Source: Flavobacterium sp. ASV13 (GTDB lineage: Bacteria > Bacteroidota > Bacteroidia > Flavobacteriales > Flavobacteriaceae). From it: DNA of 64,000 nt. The notes beneath the pieces are model-generated. The model ran no database searches, was not told the DNA's origin, and was given only the letters and a program-made list of their open reading frames with translations. The DNA lies in the NCBI RefSeq assembly GCF_000745775.1, contig NZ_JQJY01000001.1:744001-808000 (forward strand), given 5' to 3'. Both the position numbers and the translations under genes were made by a program. Positions within the stretch are counted from its first letter, which is position 1, and each line of letters starts with the position of its first letter. Below are positions 15,824 to 24,360 of this stretch, piece after piece.

Positions 15824-17602
15824 ATGAAAGAAACAACAAGACTTTTAGAGCTTATAAAATACTTTACATTAGTAAAACGTTCAATAAGATTTACTGCAAA
15901 TGCAGATGCTACAATCCGTGAGATTACAAATTCAAAATATACAAAACAATCAGGTTATTTTAATATCGAAAGTATTATATTAGATTACGGTTCAGACTAT
16001 TTTTCTTCATTAAAAGAAAAAGAACAGCATATTTTTTTTGGAAAATGTCCTGTAAATATTTCTGGAAGTTATGAAGTCCCGAAAGATCTTAGTGAATTAA
16101 TGACACCAGCCATCACACATGATTATATCCAACTTGGAAAATCTTTTAAAAGATATATTTTTCCATCAACTACGGATAGCACATATACTCAAAAATACCA
16201 ATCATATAATGAATGGCATGATAAAACACAAGTAGATCTTCATCAAAATTATTACCGCACTCGTTCTTTCAATATTCTAATTGGGGAAAATAGCGTAGAT
16301 TCTTTTAATAGTTTTTTAAATGAATCTTACTCTCAATGGAAAACCAGATTTGACCAAGCTAAAGAAAATGCTAAATCGGGTAATTTTTATTATTTTAGTT
16401 TATTTGACCCTAGAATTTACAAATATGAATTGACTTTTACAGATAGAATAAGAATTCTAGAATATATGATTTATTTTATGGATTGGCCTTTGTTTGGAGA
16501 TAGAGATAATGTTGATGTATCGGAACTATTTATTTCCTTAATTACAAATACTAATCTTACTGATGGTACAATGTTATATAATTATATGTTTACACTAAAT
16601 CCGTTAACAAAACGGATATATTTAAAGGATTGCGAAGATAAATTGTCTAATAAACTTTATGATTCGTTGATTATAGCATTGCTAAAATCTTTTTATTCAA
16701 CAAAAACAATAAAAGGATTATTTGATGGTTTCACAATGACCCGATTATATCCAATAGGCTTTTATGAACAAACATTACAGGAAGATGTACCCTATTTTGA
16801 TCTTGACACTCAAAAGTTTTTACAAACGGGAAAACATCCAATAGCTCAAGGAATCAAATATAATGTTCTTGAAATTAAGAACTTAAAAATAATAATCGAT
16901 GACCTTGTTCAATATAGATCGAAGATAACTAGAGTTGAACTTGAAAAATGTAAATTTCCCTATACTAAAGAATTAAATTTTAATGATGTTATTTATATAA
17001 CACCATATTTAAATTCTGAAATATTTAAAGAAATAAAAATTCCTTACGGTTGTATTATACCAATACCTGCATTTGCATTAGAGTGGTACGTTGATAATAA
17101 TGAAGATACTGGCACTATTCTGGAAATCATCGGAACATTAACAACTTTAGGTGCTCTAGTATTTCCAGTATCCAGAATTGCACAAGGAATTTTTGAAGGA
17201 ATTAGTTATTTATATAGTGCTATTGGTCTTGGTTTTACAATAATTAATAATACTTTAGGCTCTGGGATACAAGATCAAATAAAGAGATACGATAAATCTA
17301 AATCTACACCTGATCATCCATATATGTTAGGCAGTTATTTTTTAAGTATATATTATTTATTGTCATCTCTATATGGCACATTTAGTTTAAAAAGTTCACT
17401 AGACGAAGCAGGCGGTGATATTAAAGTTTTATTTGAAGCAGAAAATCTAATTGGCGCTTATGGTGCTATATCTGATTTTAGGTCTTTTATGACTGAATTT
17501 TATCCGGGTGAAAGTTTAGAAACATTCAATTCAATTAGCAAGCAAATGGAACAAATTAAAAATGAATATAATAAGTATAAATATTTACAAAGTATAAACT
17601 AG
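15824..17602 (+). CDS. Large unknown protein B2, paralogue of B1
   Basis: A 592-residue protein homologous to B1 (585 aa) over its full length, with the same order of motifs: LELIKYFTL, LMTPAI, FKRYIFPS, FLNESYSQWK, LYPIGFYE, IPIPAFALEW, then a hydrophobic stretch at about 435-480 and RYDKSKSTPDHPY. Divergence is substantial, so this is an old paralogue rather than a recent duplicate. There is no signal peptide. Because its A partner is truncated, it may be expressed from another promoter or be unexpressed. The frame is intact over 1.8 kb, which argues for recent or continuing selection. Confidence 0.75.
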   Translation: MKETTRLLELIKYFTLVKRSIRFTANADATIREITNSKYTKQSGYFNIESIILDYGSDYFSSLKEKEQHIFFGKCPVNISGSYEVPKDLSELMTPAITHDYIQLGKSFKRYIFPSTTDSTYTQKYQSYNEWHDKTQVDLHQNYYRTRSFNILIGENSVDSFNSFLNESYSQWKTRFDQAKENAKSGNFYYFSLFDPRIYKYELTFTDRIRILEYMIYFMDWPLFGDRDNVDVSELFISLITNTNLTDGTMLYNYMFTLNPLTKRIYLKDCEDKLSNKLYDSLIIALLKSFYSTKTIKGLFDGFTMTRLYPIGFYEQTLQEDVPYFDLDTQKFLQTGKHPIAQGIKYNVLEIKNLKIIIDDLVQYRSKITRVELEKCKFPYTKELNFNDVIYITPYLNSEIFKEIKIPYGCIIPIPAFALEWYVDNNEDTGTILEIIGTLTTLGALVFPVSRIAQGIFEGISYLYSAIGLGFTIINNTLGSGIQDQIKRYDKSKSTPDHPYMLGSYFLSIYYLLSSLYGTFSLKSSLDEAGGDIKVLFEAENLIGAYGAISDFRSFMTEFYPGESLETFNSISKQMEQIKNEYNKYKYLQSIN

Positions 17603-17711
17603 ATTTTTTTTACTTTAAAATAAACTAAATAAATTATTATGTGCTTATTTAAGAAATAATTAAAAAACAAAAAGTTAAAAGTTTTTTGTTTAGAGGTATT
17701 TTCTTTCAAAA

Positions 17712-17744
17712 TTGAACTTAAATTCTAAAAAAAAAATATCTTTG
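17712..17744 (+). promoter_or_regulatory. Possible promoter for the membrane-protein gene
   Basis: TTG (17712-17714) and TATCTTTG (17737-17744) match the Bacteroidetes boxes TTG and TAnnTTTG, with a slightly long spacing of 22 bases, 37 bases upstream of the ATG at 17781. The gap from the previous gene is 178 bases, consistent with an independent transcript. Confidence 0.4.
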
Positions 17745-17780
17745 AATCAAAGAATTCAATAATAATACTCAACTTATAAA

Positions 17781-19229
17781 ATGGTAATAAATAAATTCAG
17801 CAATTTAATTTTTAGATTATTCGGTGCTATTATAATATATAACTTGCTTTTTAAATATACTTTAGGATCCCTATTTGATATTAATAAAACTCCATATTCT
17901 AGAGAGTTTTCATACAGATTTTCATTAAATTGGTATGTCGTCTTTTTCTGTTGCATTTGCTTTGTAGTATTAATAAAAAATCCATCTATTTTAACACACT
18001 TTTTTTATCGAAAAAATTACGTTGTTGAACTAAATGAGAAAAATCAATATCGAATTTTAAAAATCATTTTTATAACATTTAGTGTTTTTCGATTAGTTAT
18101 TCTTTTCTTTACTTTTCATGAGGTTAGCTTATGGAATAAGGCCCTCTCTATAGTTTCAATAATATTTTTCTTTTTGCTCTTATTTCATAACACTATTATT
18201 AAATTTATTGTTCGGAAAATAAATTCTTATTCTAAAATACAATCAAATTATATTTTTATTTTTTCGATGATTCCAATTCTTTTATACTTTTATTTTTTCT
18301 GGGATTATGGATTTGGTTACGGTTCATTAAATCTTTTTGATTTCATTTTTCGTCCAATTATTTTACTAATTACTTTATGCTCTCCTTTATTTTTTAGATT
18401 ATTAATAAAAAAAGACACCTTGATCACAAGTTATCATTTTACATTTATTTTATTTTTCTGGATTTTATTTCTATATAATTTACAGGAATTTTTATTGAAG
18501 TTTCCTAATTATGAAAGAGATAATATTTATCTCATTAAAGATTTGACATTTCATGTTGTAATGCCCTTGTTCTTGTTAAGTCTTCATTCAGTCTTTGCAA
18601 AAATCAAAATCATTTCAACGTTACAATTTACACTTATTATATTGGGAACTTTATTAATTTTCTGCTCTTTTGTTAGATATTTAAATGGAATTTCTTATGG
18701 AATGTCTATATATCTAGTATCTGGAGTTTTTGTTTTATTTTTATCTATAAAAAGTACTTTTTTTGATAAAAGACTTGAAAAATTAAAATTTAAAGATAAA
18801 AAAAGATCTGTAGAGCCATCTTTACAAAACAGTTCTTCATTTTTATTCATAGCGATACTATTTCTTACAATTTCAAAGTACTCTATTGTACTTTTTGGCC
18901 ATAAACTAAGTTTTAAAGATATTTTATTTTTTAGTATTACAATTGCCCAATTAATAATTATTGGAAAAATAGTATTGAATAAGAAACTTAGACTTGATAA
19001 TGCCGAAGGTTTAATAAATGCATCAATTATTTCCTTTTTACTATTAATATTCTGTGATAATTACTTATGGTTCTTAAGTCGTTTACTTTTTAATAATATT
19101 TCATTTTTTGATGTTGACACTCTCTATTTTATAGTTTTGTTACTTGCAATACTATTTTCATCTTATTTAACAAAATTTATACAACCATTATTAACAAATA
19201 GTAATTTAAAAAATTTCCTCAACTTATAA
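17781..19229 (+). CDS. Polytopic inner-membrane protein of unknown function
   Basis: A 482-residue, very hydrophobic protein with roughly 12 predicted membrane helices, rich in F, I, L and Y. Short charged loops occur (RKNYVVELNEKNQYRILK after helix 2; KRLEKLKF-type loop around residue 335). I recognise no transporter or enzyme motif. The gene is among the most AT-rich in the window, suggesting foreign origin. It sits between B2 and the next RAYT element. Multi-pass immunity proteins protect against pore-forming toxins in other systems, so an immunity role for B2 is conceivable, but this is only positional. Confidence 0.65.
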   Translation: MVINKFSNLIFRLFGAIIIYNLLFKYTLGSLFDINKTPYSREFSYRFSLNWYVVFFCCICFVVLIKNPSILTHFFYRKNYVVELNEKNQYRILKIIFITFSVFRLVILFFTFHEVSLWNKALSIVSIIFFFLLLFHNTIIKFIVRKINSYSKIQSNYIFIFSMIPILLYFYFFWDYGFGYGSLNLFDFIFRPIILLITLCSPLFFRLLIKKDTLITSYHFTFILFFWILFLYNLQEFLLKFPNYERDNIYLIKDLTFHVVMPLFLLSLHSVFAKIKIISTLQFTLIILGTLLIFCSFVRYLNGISYGMSIYLVSGVFVLFLSIKSTFFDKRLEKLKFKDKKRSVEPSLQNSSSFLFIAILFLTISKYSIVLFGHKLSFKDILFFSITIAQLIIIGKIVLNKKLRLDNAEGLINASIISFLLLIFCDNYLWFLSRLLFNNISFFDVDTLYFIVLLLAILFSSYLTKFIQPLLTNSNLKNFLNL

Positions 19230-19239
19230 AGATGATGTT

Positions 19240-19624
19240 CCCCCGCTGGCGCGAGCGTCCCGCTCGTGAACGCAAAGTATTTCTTACATTAGCTCAAAAA
19301 TAATAAATGAGCAGAAAATACAAATTTGGAGATAAAACTGGAGCTTACTTTATAAGTTTTGCTACGGTATTTTGGATAGATGTTTTTACAAGAAAAGAGT
19401 ATTTTGGGAGCATTGTAGAATCATTAGACTACTGCAGAAAGAACAAAGGAATGGAGATTTATGGTTATTGTATCATGCCTAGCAAAAAAAAAGTTGCTAT
19501 ATTCCGTTCCAATTTATTTGTTTATTTTTTTCCATTCTCTTTGTGGATCATTGGGACGGGTACGAAGTCGGAGACTTCGCACAGCGATCAGCGAATTTCA
19601 TAAATGAACACTTCGCAGAGCTGG
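19240..19624 (+). mobile_element. RAYT-associated composite element, copy 2 (internally deleted)
   Basis: The first 250 bases match copy 1 almost exactly (one A/G difference seen near 19366). After ATGCCTAG at about 19483 the sequence jumps, through a run of A, to GTTGCTATATTCC of the palindromic unit. This removes the HUH motif and the left arm of the palindrome. The right end CAGAGCTGG is kept. It abuts the truncated gene at 19625. Confidence 0.85.
19307..19483 (+). pseudogene. RAYT transposase remnant, copy 2
   Basis: Identical to the first 58 or so residues of copy 1 (MSRKYKFGDKTGAYF ... YCIMPS), then out of the gene into a short A-rich junction. The HUH histidines are lost. The frame happens to stay open to 19603 through palindrome sequence, which has no coding meaning. 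Confidence 0.85.
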
Positions 19625-20393
19625 GGAATATGCTAATGCTGATACAATCAAAAGACAATTCTTAAGAAAAAACAGGGATTTCTGGCTAACTAACAATTAT
19701 ACATATGAATATATAAGTTCTTTCAAATCAGAAATAGATAAAGTTGTAAAAACATATAAAAATCAACTTTTATCGGCAGATATAAAAACGAGGCTACAAG
19801 CTTTGGAAAAGATAAAGATTAGTGAAAAATTTACCTTAGGCGATTTTATTGAAAAACCAATGAGGGTTTATTTAAACAATATGATTTTAAATAATGAAGA
19901 TCTGATGTTTAGTGTTGACATTTTATTTAAAAAAGCTGATGGGGCTCCTCTAGTTGGAAAGATACATTTAGATATTGATGCCATTGTTGTAAATAAATCT
20001 ATAAATAAAATTAAAATGCCATATAGTGCCAAACTTACTCCCAGAGAAACATTTGAAACAACAAAAGCAAAATATAATGATGCTCAAAAATTAGAATTTT
20101 TAAGAAATCTCCCAGAAGATATTACACAAGCAAAAACATTTATAACACAGGAAGGAAAAAAAACATGGAAAGACATAACAATGCCTCAAAATTTCAATCA
20201 AATCCATTCCATAGAAGTAAAATATTTGGATAAATCTGGAAAAGCTAAAACAATGTCTTTATCAAATTTTAAACAAATGTTAAAAGCTACCCCTTATTCT
20301 TTAAGTGATTTTACAGAAATTAATCCTACAACATTCAATACAACAAAAAAAGAATTATTAAATAGTTTATATATTAGAATAATAACAGATTAA
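19625..20393 (+). pseudogene. 5'-truncated gene, possible toxin C-terminal region
   Basis: Immediately after the element boundary an open frame without an ATG encodes about 256 residues, beginning GEYANADTIKRQFLRKNRDF and ending LLNSLYIRIITD. A TTG at 19803 could allow a 196-residue product. The sequence is soluble and lysine-rich, with beta-type segments such as KIHLDIDAIVVN and SIEVKYLDKSGKAKTM. I do not recognise a nuclease or other toxin motif. Loss of the N-terminus at the element, plus a small acidic gene 10 bases downstream, is the layout of a displaced polymorphic-toxin tip with its immunity gene. Confidence 0.6.
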
Positions 20394-20403
20394 AATAAAT
20401 AAT

Positions 20404-20892
20404 ATGCCACTAGATATTAGATACAAAATAGAGAATATAGATACTTATTTCAGAAAAGACGAATTAAGCACATTGCTTTTTTACATAAAGGATATTAACT
20501 ACGATTTAGCTACTAAACTTTATTTTTTATTAGAAAAAGAAATAGCTTTTAGATTAGAAAACCATTTGGATATTGGAAATCTAGATGCTTTTAATGATAT
20601 GTCTGCACATTTTGATTCAGGCGATATTGAAGAAAGTATTCAATCAATAGCAAATCAAGTTATTCCATCATTACAAAATGAAAGACTGAATATATGGGAA
20701 AAATATGGCGGTTTTGATAATTTAAAGAATGAAGTTAATAATGGGAATGATTGGAGCTTTAATTTAAACATAAATTATGATTATGTACCGGAATATGTTG
20801 ATTATTATATTGATATGTTGATTGAAATAAAAGAACTTCTACAAAAATCTCTAGATCTCAATACTCCAATCATTATAAGTTATGAAGATTAA
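20404..20892 (+). CDS. Small acidic protein, possible immunity protein
   Basis: A 162-residue soluble acidic protein (MPLDIRYKIENIDTYFRKDE..., SLDLNTPIIISYED at the end), helical, with no signal or membrane segment. It starts 10 bases after the truncated gene, so the pair would be co-translated. Size, acidity and position fit an immunity protein; the family is not recognised. Its reading frame is intact although its upstream partner is broken, which is common for orphan immunity genes kept for protection. Confidence 0.55.
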   Translation: MPLDIRYKIENIDTYFRKDELSTLLFYIKDINYDLATKLYFLLEKEIAFRLENHLDIGNLDAFNDMSAHFDSGDIEESIQSIANQVIPSLQNERLNIWEKYGGFDNLKNEVNNGNDWSFNLNINYDYVPEYVDYYIDMLIEIKELLQKSLDLNTPIIISYED

Positions 20893-20947
20893 CCCGATTT
20901 CGCAGATTTAGCACGTCACGCATCGATAGCGCGGATTTATAAACCCC
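20893..20947. repeat. Intergenic repeat, CCCGAT..CGCAGATTT family, copy 1
   Basis: CCCGATTTCGCAGATTTA followed by CGATAGCGCGGATTT recurs with a few differences at 21826-21873. It immediately precedes the palindromic unit. This looks like a decayed mobile or REP-type sequence. Confidence 0.6.
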
Positions 20948-21130
20948 GCTCTACGAAGTGTTCGAAATTGCTGTGCGAAGTCTCCCGACTTCGTACCCGT
21001 TGCTATATTCCGTTCCAATTTATTTGTTTATTTTTTTCCATTCTCTTTGTGGATCATTGGGACGGGTACGAAGTCGGAGACTTCGCACAGCGATCAGCGA
21101 ATTTCATAAATGAACACTTCGCAGAGCTGG
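20948..21130. mobile_element. 180-bp palindromic MITE/REPIN-like unit, copy 3 (solo)
   Basis: Nearly identical to 15342-15521 but without any RAYT sequence. Terminal inverted repeats GCTCT(A/G)CGAAGTGTTC and the inner stem are complete. The left neighbour is the CCCGAT repeat, the right neighbour is the remnant at 21131. A solo copy shows that the palindromic unit is a mobile unit in its own right. Confidence 0.9.
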
Positions 21131-21201
21131 ATATAACAGTTATATCGCATAAAGGTGCAACTAGTACCAATGAAATAGAAACAGCAATAGAAAATCTATA
21201 A
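21131..21201 (+). pseudogene. Extreme 3' remnant of a truncated gene
   Basis: Only about 23 codons survive after the element (ITVISHKGATSTNEIETAIENL, then stop). They end four bases before the SUKH-like gene, as a toxin gene ends before its immunity gene. On its own the remnant is too short to classify; the call depends on the pattern shared with 15525 and 19625. Confidence 0.45.
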
Positions 21202-21205
21202 ATTT

Positions 21206-21682
21206 ATGAATATACAATATTTAAAGAAATTACAAACGAATCCTTCATTGGAACTTAATAATTCTGGTTACTTTAGTTCTATTAAAGGGATTTCAGAAAT
21301 AGAAATTAAATCTTTAGAACAATTTTACAATAATGGAAATCCATTTCCTAAAGTTTTAAAAGAATTATTATTTCTCGCTGGAATTAATTGTTTTGTTTGT
21401 GATTATGGAATAAATAAAACACAGCAAGAATTACAAGAATGGGTTAGAGAAGATATGCTAGAAAACGAAAGAACAATTTCGAGACCATTTTATGCTTTTG
21501 ATGTTTATGGAGGAAGTCAATTTTTGTTTATTTATTTAGATGAAGGTGATAATCCCGTAATTTACGAAGCCCACCCTTATAGCAATAATGATAACTGGAT
21601 TAATCGTTTAAATAATTTAACAATAAAAAGTCTAGTCGATAATGGTATTGAACGAGTTAAAAGTGGTAAAAATCCTTTTTAA
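21206..21682 (+). CDS. SMI1/KNR4 (SUKH)-like immunity protein
   Basis: A 158-residue acidic protein. GISEIEIKSLEQFYNNGNPFPKVLKELLFLAG near the start is the typical SUKH entry (an E-x-ExxxG-type helix, then P-x-x-L-K-x-x-L). FYAFDVYGGSQFLFIYLDEGDNPVIYEAHPY follows as the central strands (motifs quoted discontinuously). SUKH proteins are the commonest immunity family of bacterial polymorphic toxins. The presumed toxin upstream is reduced to 23 codons by the element. The gene is intact and may be an orphan immunity gene. Confidence 0.75.
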   Translation: MNIQYLKKLQTNPSLELNNSGYFSSIKGISEIEIKSLEQFYNNGNPFPKVLKELLFLAGINCFVCDYGINKTQQELQEWVREDMLENERTISRPFYAFDVYGGSQFLFIYLDEGDNPVIYEAHPYSNNDNWINRLNNLTIKSLVDNGIERVKSGKNPF

Positions 21683-21724
21683 ATACCCTACTGGTACAAG
21701 CGTCTTATTTGTGAACATAAAGTT
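21683..21724. repeat. Decayed copy of the RAYT element left end
   Basis: CCCTACTGGTACAAGCGTC ... GTGAACATAAAGTTA resembles, base for base with scattered changes, the element start CCCCCGCTGGCGCGAGCGTC ... GTGAACGCAAAGTATT at 14990 and 19240. It suggests an older insertion at the end of the SUKH gene. Confidence 0.45.
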
Positions 21725-21728
21725 AAAC

Positions 21729-22092
21729 AACAACTCAAAGAAAAAAATCTTTGAGTTGTTTTAAAACCTAAAATTTCTTTCAAGAGAAAGGCATTCAACA
21801 AAACTCAAAAATCTTATCAACAAAACCCGATCACGCAGATTTATCTCAGCAACGATAGCGCGGATTTGCAATCCTTGTCCGCAAAGTGATTCCTTCAAAA
21901 ACCCATAACTAAAAAGTAAAATTTTTCCCTGTCTTGTCTTGGAATAGGTTTACAAAAACATAAAAAACAACTCAAAGACAAAAAATCTTTGAGTTGTTTT
22001 AAAACCTAAAATTTCTCTCAAGAGAAAGACATTCAACAAAACTCAAAAATTTTATCAAAAACCCAATTTGGAAACTTAAACTTATAGTTTCC
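21729..22092 (+). repeat. Duplicated terminator-bearing segment before the fibre gene
   Basis: There is no gene at 21683-22158. A segment of about 100 bases occurs twice (21729-21828 and 21966-22064). Each copy starts with the hairpin AACAACTCAAAG / CTTTGAGTTGTTTT, a good terminator, and ends AACTCAAAAAT.TTATCAA. Between them lies the second CCCGAT..CGCAGATTT repeat (21826-21873). A further hairpin GGAAACT/AGTTTCC (22070-22092) follows. Together they insulate the cassette array from the fibre gene. Confidence 0.75.
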
Positions 22093-22158
22093 CTACTCCC
22101 CTATTGGCTTTTTTTTAAACTACGCTTCTCCCTTTTAAACCCAACAATCAATTAAAAA

Positions 22159-24123
22159 ATGAGTACAGACCACAACAGAATAAAAGTGGCTGATTTAGAA
22201 AAAAATCAGCAAAACAAAATTCTAGTCACTAATGAAAATGGTGAATTAGAATTTCAAGATATAAAAAATATCAAATCAGAAAATTACAACGCTCTGGATT
22301 ATACAACAGAAGGAAAAGCATTAGACGCCAGACAAGGAAAGGTTTTAAAAGACCTTATTGACACTAAAAGCGAAGACAAATCAAACAAAACAGATGATAT
22401 TGAAACCAATAAAACATCTTCTGTAAAATATACTTCGGCTAAAAGTGTGGTGGATTGGATTAAAAGTTTTTTGTTTCCAAATGTATCGTCAAAAACAACA
22501 ACATTTATCGATACCGATTTAATTTTAACTGGAGACAGTGAAGATGCATTTAAAACCAAAACTGGGACTTTTGCTCAATTAAAAGCGAATTTAAAATCAT
22601 ATTTTGATACCATTTTCCAGTCGGTTTTAGTATCAGGGTCAAATATTAAAACAGTAAATGGGACTTCTTTATTAGGCAACGGTAATATAGCTACACCTGA
22701 TATGAATACAACAACTGCTCAAACAGTTTCAGGAGTTAAAACTTTCTTGAACTTAATGTTAGGTTTACGAAACGTGGCAAACACTTTTACCTCATTTATT
22801 ACGAATGCAGCGACGGCATCTAGAACCTGGACTTTTCCTGACAAAAGCGGGACTGTTGCGATGACTTCAGATTTGCCAACAAATGTTCTTAATACAGGAA
22901 CGTCAAATAGAATAGTTAAATACCTTGACCCTACTCATGGTGCTAATAGTAGACTGGAAGATACTGGAAGATATTTAGGCATTGAAACACTAAATAGTCC
23001 TACAAAAGACATTGCATTAGGCTATCAAGAAGACAGAGAAATAGGTGTTGAACAATCAAACTCAAATGTTAAAGGACGTGATTTTACTTCTTCAGCAGGA
23101 CGAACTGTTAACTTTGACTTGAACTCAAATTTCGTTCCTTTAAATATTGGAGTGCAATTATGGAGAGGTATGGCATCATCTCCTAATGGTGATGTTTATG
23201 CTTGTGTATATCAAGGTGATATTTATAAGCAATCTGGAAGCCTTGGTAATTTTACAGCACAAGGAATAACTCAAAGATTGTATGTTAATATGGGTGGATA
23301 TACTTCAAATATTTATGCTGCTGCCTTTAATATATTTAAAAGAACTAATGGAACAGGTGATTTTAATGCTTATGGACCTAGTGCTAGTCAAGTATGGGGG
23401 TGTACGCAGTCTAGTGTAAACAATGATGTTTATTACGCTGAAAGTGGAGGAAGTATTTATAAACAAACTGGGGGAACCGGTTCTTTTGTATCAACCGGTG
23501 CTCCAAACTTAAATTGGCGCGGAATGTGCTCAAATATGGCAGGGGATATATACGCATGTACAAATGGCGGTGATATTTATAAACAAACTGGAGGAATTGG
23601 TTCTTTTTTAGGATTAGGACAAACCTCAAGAAACTGGCACTCAATTGCAGTTTCTCCAATAAATGGAGATGTTTATGCTTGCGTAGATGGTGGCGATATC
23701 TATAGACAATTGGGTGGTAATGGACCTTTTGTATCGTTGAATCAAGGAGCTAGAGCATGGCGAGGAATAACTGTAAATTCGATTGGAAATGTCTATGCTT
23801 GCGTTTATCAAGGTGATATTTGGATGCTAAATACTCAGAGCTTGGGTACCCCAAATCTAGATGGAGGAACTCATAAAACAAAATCTGGGACTGGAAAAGG
23901 AACAGGAAAAAGCCGAATAGAATTTTACACAGGTCAAAAAACAGTTTCAGGAACCGATATGCAAGTTGAAACAATGCGAGTTTATCTCGATGAAAATGGC
24001 AGTTTTGTATACCTCACGCCTCCAAGTTATTCAAATGACGCAGATGCAGATGCAGATGCAAATCTTCCTTCAAAAGCATTTTATAAAATAACAGGGAATC
24101 GAACACTTTTTCAAAAGCCTTAG
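22159..24123 (+). CDS. Phage fibre-like protein with six-bladed beta-propeller insertion
   Basis: A 654-residue appendage protein. Residues 1-75 are a conserved N-domain (HNRIKVADLE ... NALDY ... ALDARQGKVLKD) shared with three other genes in the island. The ALDARQGK motif is common in phage tail fibres. Residues 80-330 are a fibre stalk (SGSNIKTVNGTSLLGNGNI, ATASRTWTFPDKSGTV). About 331-575 hold six repeats of some 40 residues (WRG...GDVYACVYQGDIYKQ-type), expected to fold as a six-bladed propeller, probably sugar-binding. The tail (MRVYLDENGSFVY, DADADADANLPSKAFYKITGN) is typical of fibre C-termini. It is separated from the upstream array by terminators. Confidence 0.8.
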   Translation: MSTDHNRIKVADLEKNQQNKILVTNENGELEFQDIKNIKSENYNALDYTTEGKALDARQGKVLKDLIDTKSEDKSNKTDDIETNKTSSVKYTSAKSVVDWIKSFLFPNVSSKTTTFIDTDLILTGDSEDAFKTKTGTFAQLKANLKSYFDTIFQSVLVSGSNIKTVNGTSLLGNGNIATPDMNTTTAQTVSGVKTFLNLMLGLRNVANTFTSFITNAATASRTWTFPDKSGTVAMTSDLPTNVLNTGTSNRIVKYLDPTHGANSRLEDTGRYLGIETLNSPTKDIALGYQEDREIGVEQSNSNVKGRDFTSSAGRTVNFDLNSNFVPLNIGVQLWRGMASSPNGDVYACVYQGDIYKQSGSLGNFTAQGITQRLYVNMGGYTSNIYAAAFNIFKRTNGTGDFNAYGPSASQVWGCTQSSVNNDVYYAESGGSIYKQTGGTGSFVSTGAPNLNWRGMCSNMAGDIYACTNGGDIYKQTGGIGSFLGLGQTSRNWHSIAVSPINGDVYACVDGGDIYRQLGGNGPFVSLNQGARAWRGITVNSIGNVYACVYQGDIWMLNTQSLGTPNLDGGTHKTKSGTGKGTGKSRIEFYTGQKTVSGTDMQVETMRVYLDENGSFVYLTPPSYSNDADADADANLPSKAFYKITGNRTLFQKP

Positions 24124-24360
24124 ATATCTCAAAGCATAAGCTCCCAAATCAATTTGGCTTTTTCTAAAGTCAGACTTACCTATTACCCTTCATTCTACAA
24201 AACTGTAAAATGAAATCCTATTGTGACGCCACTAACACAATTTTTAAACAATAATTTTTTAGGTCATTTTTAATATCAACCTAAAATAATTACGGTTACC
24301 CCTTAAAATAACTGAATACAAGCCCGTAAATTTTATAAACCCGTAAATAATTAATTAAAA

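Noticed and set aside
20968-21201. 77-residue protein beginning MLCEVSRLRTRC
   Set aside because: Its first part is palindromic-unit sequence, identical to part of the frame at 15362; only the last codons belong to a former gene.
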